From the NCBI RefSeq assembly GCF_002855495.1, contig NZ_PKRO01000020.1, positions 1 through 54,457 of the forward strand: a stretch of DNA of 54,457 nucleotides. The letters are read 5' to 3'. Under the pieces are notes generated by a model. It was not told the origin of the DNA. It did not search any database and saw only the letters and a program-made list of their open reading frames with translations. This document shows positions 49,930-54,457 of the stretch, one piece after another. The position numbers and the translations under genes were made by a program. How positions within the stretch are numbered: the stretch's first letter is position 1; every line of letters begins with the position of its first letter. This DNA comes from Porphyrobacter sp. TH134. Lineage in GTDB: Bacteria; Pseudomonadota; Alphaproteobacteria; Sphingomonadales; Sphingomonadaceae.

Positions 49930-50319
49930 ATGTTCAGTCACATAATGGTCGGCACCAACGACTTTGACCGCGCCAAGGCGTTTTATGATGCTGTGCTGGC
50001 GACGCTGGGCGCTGGTCCCGGCAACGTCAACGAGGCGGCAACCGGCCACAAGCGGGCATTCTGGTTCCACAAGGGCGGGATCTTTGCGATCAGCCAGCCG
50101 ATCAACAACGAACCGGCGACCTGTGCCAACGGCGCGACCATTGGCTTTGCGTGCGATTCCCTGGAACAGGTGCAGGCATTCCACGATGCCGCGGTGGCAG
50201 CGGGCGGCACATCGATCGAAGACCCGCCGGGCCCGCGCACCGGCGCGATGGGGACGCTGAACCTCGGCTACGTGCTCGATCTGGATGGCCACAAGCTGTG
50301 CATGCTGCATAGGGTTTGA
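49930..50319 (+). CDS. VOC (glyoxalase/bleomycin-resistance) family protein
   Basis: A 129-residue vicinal-oxygen-chelate protein of the small single-module type. Strand signatures are MFSHIMVGTNDFDRAKAFYD at the start, AFWFHKGGIFAISQP in the middle and LGYVLDLDGHKLCMLHRV at the end. Possible metal ligands are His4 and residues in the last strand, so lyase or dioxygenase-like activity is possible; the substrate is unknown. A GAGAGGAG ribosome-binding site lies ahead of the ATG. It converges with metW across a long palindrome. Confidence 0.88.
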   Translation: MFSHIMVGTNDFDRAKAFYDAVLATLGAGPGNVNEAATGHKRAFWFHKGGIFAISQPINNEPATCANGATIGFACDSLEQVQAFHDAAVAAGGTSIEDPPGPRTGAMGTLNLGYVLDLDGHKLCMLHRV

Positions 50320-50336
50320 TGGGAAGGGGTCACGCA

Positions 50337-50440
50337 GGTGCCCCCTCAGACCGCCGGCCCCGCCTCCCCGCCCGGCCACCATAACATAGTGGTACTATTG
50401 GTGGCCGGGTGGGGAGGCGGGGCGGGGGGTCTGCGCCACC
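50337..50440. repeat. 104-bp near-perfect palindrome between VOC gene and metW
   Basis: The core arms at 50357-50381 and 50399-50423 are 25 bases with one mismatch. They extend outward through CAGACC/GGTCTG (50347-50352 and 50428-50433) to GGTG/CACC. The 17-base centre contains a nested ATAGT-GGT-ACTAT hairpin. There is no U-run, so it is not a standard terminator, though it separates two convergent genes. Confidence 0.85.
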
Positions 50441-50457
50441 GAGAGATGGCCGCAAAA

Positions 50458-51060
50458 CTACCTACTCAATTCAAACACCGCGAATTCGGCGCGCCAGTTA
50501 GCGGCTGGCGCGCCGATTTGTTTTTCGTTGGCAAAAAACCACGCGCGTTCAACCTTCGCGCCCTTCATCCGGGCGAGGTCACGGAAATCCTCGACCGTGA
50601 CGTGGTGGATGTTTTGGGTTTCGTACCAGCTCACCGGCAGCGCGCGCGTCACCGGCATCCGCCCGCCGAACATCAGCACCGCCCGCGTGCGCCAATGGGC
50701 AAAGTTGGGGAAGGAGACGAACGCCCGCCGCCCGACGCGCAGCAATTCGTCAAGGATCAGGTCGGGCCGAGTTGCGGTCTGCAATGTCTGGCTCAGGATT
50801 GCGTAATCGAACGCCTTGTCGGGATAGTTCGCCAGATCGAGATTGGCATCGCCCTGCACCACGCTGAGGCCGCGCGATACGCAGCGTTCCACCAGCGCGC
50901 CATCCAACTCCATGCCCCGCGCATCGCAGCCGCTGACGCTTTCAAGCTCCGCCATCAGCGCCCCGTCCCCGCAGCCAATGTCGAGCACCCGGCTGCCCGG
51001 CGCGACATGGGCGGCAATCGCGGCAAGGTCCGGGCGCAGGTTGGAATTGGAGGGCGTCAT
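50458..51060 (-). CDS. metW: Methionine biosynthesis protein MetW
   Basis: A 200-residue class I methyltransferase-like protein that works with MetX in methionine synthesis in many proteobacteria; its exact chemistry is not settled. Visible are the SAM-binding [16 protein letters not shown] near 26, [20 protein letters not shown] near 88 and [20 protein letters not shown] near 115. Its ATG overlaps the metX stop by four bases, the usual metX-metW arrangement. Confidence 0.95.
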   Translation of the reverse strand: MTPSNSNLRPDLAAIAAHVAPGSRVLDIGCGDGALMAELESVSGCDARGMELDGALVERCVSRGLSVVQGDANLDLANYPDKAFDYAILSQTLQTATRPDLILDELLRVGRRAFVSFPNFAHWRTRAVLMFGGRMPVTRALPVSWYETQNIHHVTVEDFRDLARMKGAKVERAWFFANEKQIGAPAANWRAEFAVFELSR

Positions 51061-52172
51061 TCCACAAACCCCTTCACCACCCGGTCAAGCTGATCGTGTT
51101 CCAGCAGGAAGCTGTCATGCCCGTGCGGCGCGGAGAGTTCGACAAAGCTGACCTTCGCGCCGGCCGCGTTCAGCGCGTGGACGACATGGCGGCTTTCGGC
51201 GGTGGGGTAGAGCCAGTCGGTGTCGAAGCTGACGATGCAGAAGCGGGCCTGCGTCCCCCGGAACGCATCCGCCAGCTTGCCGCCCCCCGGGACATCGGAA
51301 AACTCCTCGGCGATGTCGTAATAATCCATCGCGCGGGTGATATAGAGGTAGCTGTTGGCATCGAACCGGCGGGTGAAGCCGCTGCCTTGATAGCGCAGGT
51401 AGCTTTCCACCTGAAACTCGGCGTCAAAGCCGAAGCCCTTGGCCTCCCGGTCCTGCAAGCGGCGGCCGAATTTCTCGGTCAGCCCCGCCTCGGACAGGTA
51501 GGTGATATGCGCCGCCATCCGCGCCACGGCGAGGCCGTTGTCGGGCTTGGCATCGCTCGCGTAATAATCGCCCCCGGCCCACGCGGGGTCAGCCATGATC
51601 GCCTGGCGCCCGACCTCGTGAAAGGCGATGTTCTGCGCGGAATGGCGCGCGGTCGATGCGATCACCAGCACCCGCGCCGCGCGCTCGGGCCAGTTGGCGG
51701 CAAGGCTCAGCGCCTGCATCCCGCCCATCGACCCGCCCACCACGGCGTGCAGCCGTTCGATCCCCAGCCCATCGAGCAAGGCCACCAGCCCGCGCACCAT
51801 GTCGCGGATGGTGATGACGGGGAAGCGCATGGCGTAAGGCTGACCATCGGGTGCGAGGCTGGCAGGCCCGCTCGATCCCATGCAGCTGCCGATGACATTG
51901 GCGCATATGACGAAGTGGCGGTTCGTATCGATCGGCTTGCCGGGGCCGACCATCCGCTCCCACCAGCCGGGCTTGCCGGTGATCGGGTGCGGGCTGGCAA
52001 GATACTGATCGCCCGTCAGCGCATGGCACACCAGCACCGCGTTGCTTTTGTCAGCGGCCAGCGTCCCGTAGGTTTCGTAAGCGATCTGCGCATCGGCAAG
52101 CACCTGCCCGCTGTCGAGCGGCAGGGGGTGGGGGATCGCATAGACCGGAGAGATGGATGGCGCGGCGTTCAT
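51057..52172 (-). CDS. metX: Homoserine O-acetyltransferase
   Basis: Acylates homoserine for methionine synthesis. The 371-residue alpha/beta-hydrolase has the nucleophile Ser in [20 protein letters not shown] near 140, [14 protein letters not shown] near 95, the Asp in [20 protein letters not shown] near 310 and His in [16 protein letters not shown] near 350. The start at 52172 excludes an upstream extension that is just translated repeat. The gene is divergent from hisC. Succinyl versus acetyl donor cannot be told from inspection alone. Confidence 0.93.
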   Translation of the reverse strand: MNAAPSISPVYAIPHPLPLDSGQVLADAQIAYETYGTLAADKSNAVLVCHALTGDQYLASPHPITGKPGWWERMVGPGKPIDTNRHFVICANVIGSCMGSSGPASLAPDGQPYAMRFPVITIRDMVRGLVALLDGLGIERLHAVVGGSMGGMQALSLAANWPERAARVLVIASTARHSAQNIAFHEVGRQAIMADPAWAGGDYYASDAKPDNGLAVARMAAHITYLSEAGLTEKFGRRLQDREAKGFGFDAEFQVESYLRYQGSGFTRRFDANSYLYITRAMDYYDIAEEFSDVPGGGKLADAFRGTQARFCIVSFDTDWLYPTAESRHVVHALNAAGAKVSFVELSAPHGHDSFLLEHDQLDRVVKGFVE

Positions 52173-52199
52173 GGAAAAGCTGCGAAAGCGGAAAAACGG

Positions 52200-52270
52200 C
52201 CCTTCGACAAGCTCAGGGCGAAGGGTCAGGGGAGATTTTTTGATTTCGCCTTCGGCTTGCGCTTGTCGAA
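52200..52270. repeat. CTTCGACAAGCTCAGG-type interspersed repeat
   Basis: CCCTTCG-ACAAGCTCAGGG-CGAAGGG at 52200-52225 is the well-known short repeat whose translations read PFDKLRA or LRPELVEG in many proteobacterial genomes. An inverted second half, GCTTGTCGAA, lies at 52261-52270. It sits in the metX/hisC divergent gap and explains the spurious N-terminal extensions of both ORFs. Confidence 0.85.
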
Positions 52271-52301
52271 GCACCGTCTTTTCTTCAAGCGACCGGTTAC
52301 G

Positions 52302-53405
52302 ATGACCATGCTCAGACCAGAACCCAAACCGTGGATCAGCGCGATCCACGCCTATGTGCCCGGCAAGTCCAAGTCGGCGAGCGGAAAACCGCTGACCAAG
52401 CTGTCGGCCAACGAGAACCCGCTAGGCGCCAGCCCCGCGGCGCTCGCGGCCCTGTTTGAGGGGCACAACCCGGCCGATTATCCCGATCCCGATGCCCGTG
52501 CCTTGCGCGAAAAAATTGCTGCGGTGCATGGCCTCGATCCGGCCCGGATCGTGTGCGGCACGGGTTCGGGCGAGCTGCTGCATTGCGCGGTGCAGGCGCT
52601 GGCCGGGCCGGGAGACGAGGTGCTGGCCTCGCGCTATTCCTTCTCGCTCTATCCGCTGCTCGCGCAGAAAATCGGGGCGACCCCGGTGTTCGCCGATGAT
52701 GTCAGCTATGCTGCCAGCGTGGACAATCTGCTGGCTGCGGTCACGCCCGCCACCAAGGTTGTGCTGCTTGACAATCCCAACAACCCGGTCGGCAGCTATC
52801 TGCCCCCGTCCGAAGTCGCACGCCTGCATGCCGGGCTTCCGCCGCACGTGCTGTTGATCGTCGACGAGGCTTATGGCGAATACATCGATCCCGCCCTCCA
52901 GCACGCCGCCTTCGAACTGGCCGCGCGCCACGAGAACGTGCTGGTCAGCCGCACCTTCTCCAAGGCCTATGGCTTGGCGTCCGAGCGGGTCGGCTGGGTC
53001 ACGGGCGCCCCGCATCTGATCGATCTGATCAACCGGCTGCGAGGCGCGTTCAATGTTTCGGTCAGCGGACAAAAGGCGGCGCTTGCGGCGCTGGGCGATC
53101 AGGATTTCGTCGCCGCCAGCCGTGACCACAACACCCGCGAACGCACGCGTCTGGCCGATGCCATCGCCATGCTCGGCAACCACGGCATCTCGGCCAGCCC
53201 GAGCGAGGCGAACTTCCTGCTCGTGCAGTTTGAAGGCGATGTGACCGCGCTCCAGGCCTTGGAAGCCCTCGCAGATGCCGGCTATGCGGTCCGCCACCTT
53301 CCCGGCCAAGGCCTGCCCAATGCGCTGCGCATCACGATCGGGAAGACCGACGATATGACCCGCGTCATCGCGACCTTGCGGGCGCTGTGCGGAGAAGCTG
53401 CGTGA
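52302..53405 (+). CDS. hisC: Histidinol-phosphate aminotransferase
   Basis: A PLP-dependent class I/II aminotransferase of 367 residues that converts imidazole-acetol phosphate to histidinol phosphate and, in many alphaproteobacteria, also acts on aromatic 2-oxo acids. Features are [19 protein letters not shown] near 30, [14 protein letters not shown] near 160, [12 protein letters not shown] near 188 and the PLP lysine in [16 protein letters not shown] near 220. Its stop overlaps the tyrA GTG start by four bases, which supports a role in tyrosine/phenylalanine synthesis. ATG 52308 is an alternative start. Confidence 0.93.
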   Translation: MTMLRPEPKPWISAIHAYVPGKSKSASGKPLTKLSANENPLGASPAALAALFEGHNPADYPDPDARALREKIAAVHGLDPARIVCGTGSGELLHCAVQALAGPGDEVLASRYSFSLYPLLAQKIGATPVFADDVSYAASVDNLLAAVTPATKVVLLDNPNNPVGSYLPPSEVARLHAGLPPHVLLIVDEAYGEYIDPALQHAAFELAARHENVLVSRTFSKAYGLASERVGWVTGAPHLIDLINRLRGAFNVSVSGQKAALAALGDQDFVAASRDHNTRERTRLADAIAMLGNHGISASPSEANFLLVQFEGDVTALQALEALADAGYAVRHLPGQGLPNALRITIGKTDDMTRVIATLRALCGEAA

Positions 53406-54310
53406 CGGTTTCCCGCGTCGCCATTATCGGGCTGGGCCTGCTGGGGGGATCGATCGGGCTGGCAATCACGGCGCGGGGCCTCGGCATTGCCACCACCGGC
53501 TGGGACCGCGACGCAGCAGTGCGCGCCCGCGCGGCCGAGCGCGGGCTGGTTGGCACCGTCTGCGACACGGCCGAAGCCGCCGTTGCTGAAGCCGATCTGG
53601 TGATCCTGTGCGTCCCCGTCGGCGCCATGGGCGATGCGGCGCGGGCGATTGCGCCGGGGCTCAAACCCGATGCCATTATCAGCGATGTCGGCTCGTCCAA
53701 GGAAGCGGTGGCCACAGCCCTCGCCGAGGCCTTGCCGGGTGCCTGCATCATCCCGGCGCACCCCGTCGCCGGGACCGAGCAGAGCGGGCCGGACGCCGGG
53801 TTCGCCACGCTGTTTGCTGGCCGCTGGTGCATCATCACCCCGCCCGAAGGCTGCGATCCGGCGCAGCTGGAGGCGCTCAGCCAATTCTGGGCCGCGCTCG
53901 GATCGAAGGTCGAGCTGATGGATGCGGCGCACCATGATCTGGTGCTCGCCGTCACCAGCCACATCCCCCACCTGATCGCCTACACTATCGTGGGCACCGC
54001 CAGCGATCTGGAGGATGTGACCCAAAGCGAAGTGATCAAGTATTCGGCAGGCGGCTTCCGCGATTTCACCCGCATCGCCGCGTCCGACCCGGTCATGTGG
54101 CGCGATGTGTTCCTCAGCAACAAGGGCGCGGTGCTGGAGATGCTGGGGCGGTTCACGGAAGACCTCACCGCCATGCAGCGCGCCATCCGCTCAGCCGATG
54201 GCGACGCGCTGTTCGACCTGTTCACCCGCACGCGCGCGATCCGGCGTCAGGTGATCGAACAGGGGCAAGACGACGAGCGGCCTGATTTCGGGCGCGAACA
54301 CGGGGGCTGA
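53402..54310 (+). CDS. tyrA: Prephenate/arogenate dehydrogenase family protein
   Basis: Oxidatively decarboxylates prephenate or arogenate on the way to tyrosine. The 302-residue protein has the NAD(P)-binding VAIIGLGLLGGSIGLAIT at the N terminus, DVGSSKEAV near 100, the catalytic-region HPVAGTEQSGPDAGF near 123 and TSHIPHLIAYTIVG near 190. The GTG start at 53402 overlaps hisC. Prephenate versus arogenate preference cannot be decided by eye. Confidence 0.93.
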   Translation: MTVSRVAIIGLGLLGGSIGLAITARGLGIATTGWDRDAAVRARAAERGLVGTVCDTAEAAVAEADLVILCVPVGAMGDAARAIAPGLKPDAIISDVGSSKEAVATALAEALPGACIIPAHPVAGTEQSGPDAGFATLFAGRWCIITPPEGCDPAQLEALSQFWAALGSKVELMDAAHHDLVLAVTSHIPHLIAYTIVGTASDLEDVTQSEVIKYSAGGFRDFTRIAASDPVMWRDVFLSNKGAVLEMLGRFTEDLTAMQRAIRSADGDALFDLFTRTRAIRRQVIEQGQDDERPDFGREHGG

Positions 54311-54457
54311 ACGGGGGGCTGCTTTTGCGGTAATTCGGAAGAAAGCTGCCGTTCGGGTTTCGTTTAGAGTTTCGGACGCCGTGAGGCGTCGGAAAGTCGA
54401 CGGTGCCCGAACCTGCGGGCCGCATGCGCTGAGCTATGGGGATTTCGATTTTGGACC
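54311..54457. other. Window end, non-coding
   Basis: After tyrA I see no gene. One short hairpin, GACGCC-GTGA-GGCGTC around 54376, may belong to the 3' end of the hisC-tyrA transcript or to a downstream gene outside the window. Confidence 0.4.

Noticed and set aside
50338..51093. Plus-strand open frame over the palindrome and metW
   Set aside because: It is the shadow of metW and begins inside the palindrome.
51096..52301. Long N-terminal extension of hisC including PFDKLRAKG
   Set aside because: It is the antisense of metX plus the same repeat; the real start is at 52302.
52173..52349. 59-residue N-terminal extension of metX
   Set aside because: It contains LRPELVEG, the translation of the interspersed CTTCGACAAGCTCAGG repeat; the conserved protein begins at 52172.

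Overview
The window is 54.5 kb of high-GC chromosomal DNA from an alphaproteobacterium. It is most likely a member of the Sphingomonadales, of the Erythrobacter/Porphyrobacter kind. Pointers to the class are the NDUFA12-type complex I subunit, a DUF2155 lipoprotein, a DUF1674 (SdhAF4) protein, an FzlA-like GST and an EcfG-type stress promoter. A bacteriophytochrome/heme oxygenase pair behind a PpsR-type TGT-N12-ACA box points to a phototrophy-capable relative, and the large Oar-like TonB receptor fits sphingomonads. Everything looks like core or soft-core chromosome. I see no phage, plasmid, intact insertion sequence or CRISPR array.

Layout. 0-5 kb: a FemAB-like acetyltransferase, then the minus-strand tRNA-Trp / small ORF / secE / nusG / rplK / rplA block. 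5-9.7 kb: aat, DUF2155, NDUFA12, DUF192, recX and a fatty acyl-AMP ligase. 9.7-14 kb: a GIY-YIG-derived inverted-repeat element, a DUF389 membrane protein, and telA / xpaC-like / PHA-system genes. 14-23 kb: bphO-bphP, manC-manA, a TonB-like protein and a MASE1 hybrid kinase. 23-30.6 kb: the Oar-like receptor, a 2OG oxygenase, a nucleoside transporter and a queuosine-precursor transporter. 30.7-36 kb: tRNA-Lys, folK, aguB, an exported methyltransferase, msrA, an RsmB-like methyltransferase and sdhAF4. 35.8-41.7 kb: a same-strand run mrp / IorB-like molybdoenzyme / hemH / P450. 41.8-48.4 kb: hflK-hflC, degP, a PBP1A and msrB. 48.4-54.3 kb: a small membrane protein, an FzlA-like GST, a VOC protein, metX-metW and hisC-tyrA.

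How the genes work together. Several groups are clear: translation and transcription elongation (secE-nusG-rplKA), red-light sensing (bphO makes biliverdin, bphP binds it), GDP-mannose supply (manC-manA), inner-membrane and periplasmic proteostasis (hflKC, degP), methionine synthesis (metXW) and repair (msrA, msrB), and aromatic/histidine synthesis (hisC-tyrA).

The less ordinary material is mostly non-coding. It includes a 31-bp inverted-repeat element carrying the first codons of a GIY-YIG nuclease, structurally covarying REP-like repeats, a 104-bp near-palindrome between VOC and metW, a PpsR box before bphO, an EcfG promoter before degP, a Pho-box-like array before the TonB receptor, and an 18-bp palindrome before hemH. 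All functional calls rest on reading the sequence and recalled family knowledge; no database search was run.
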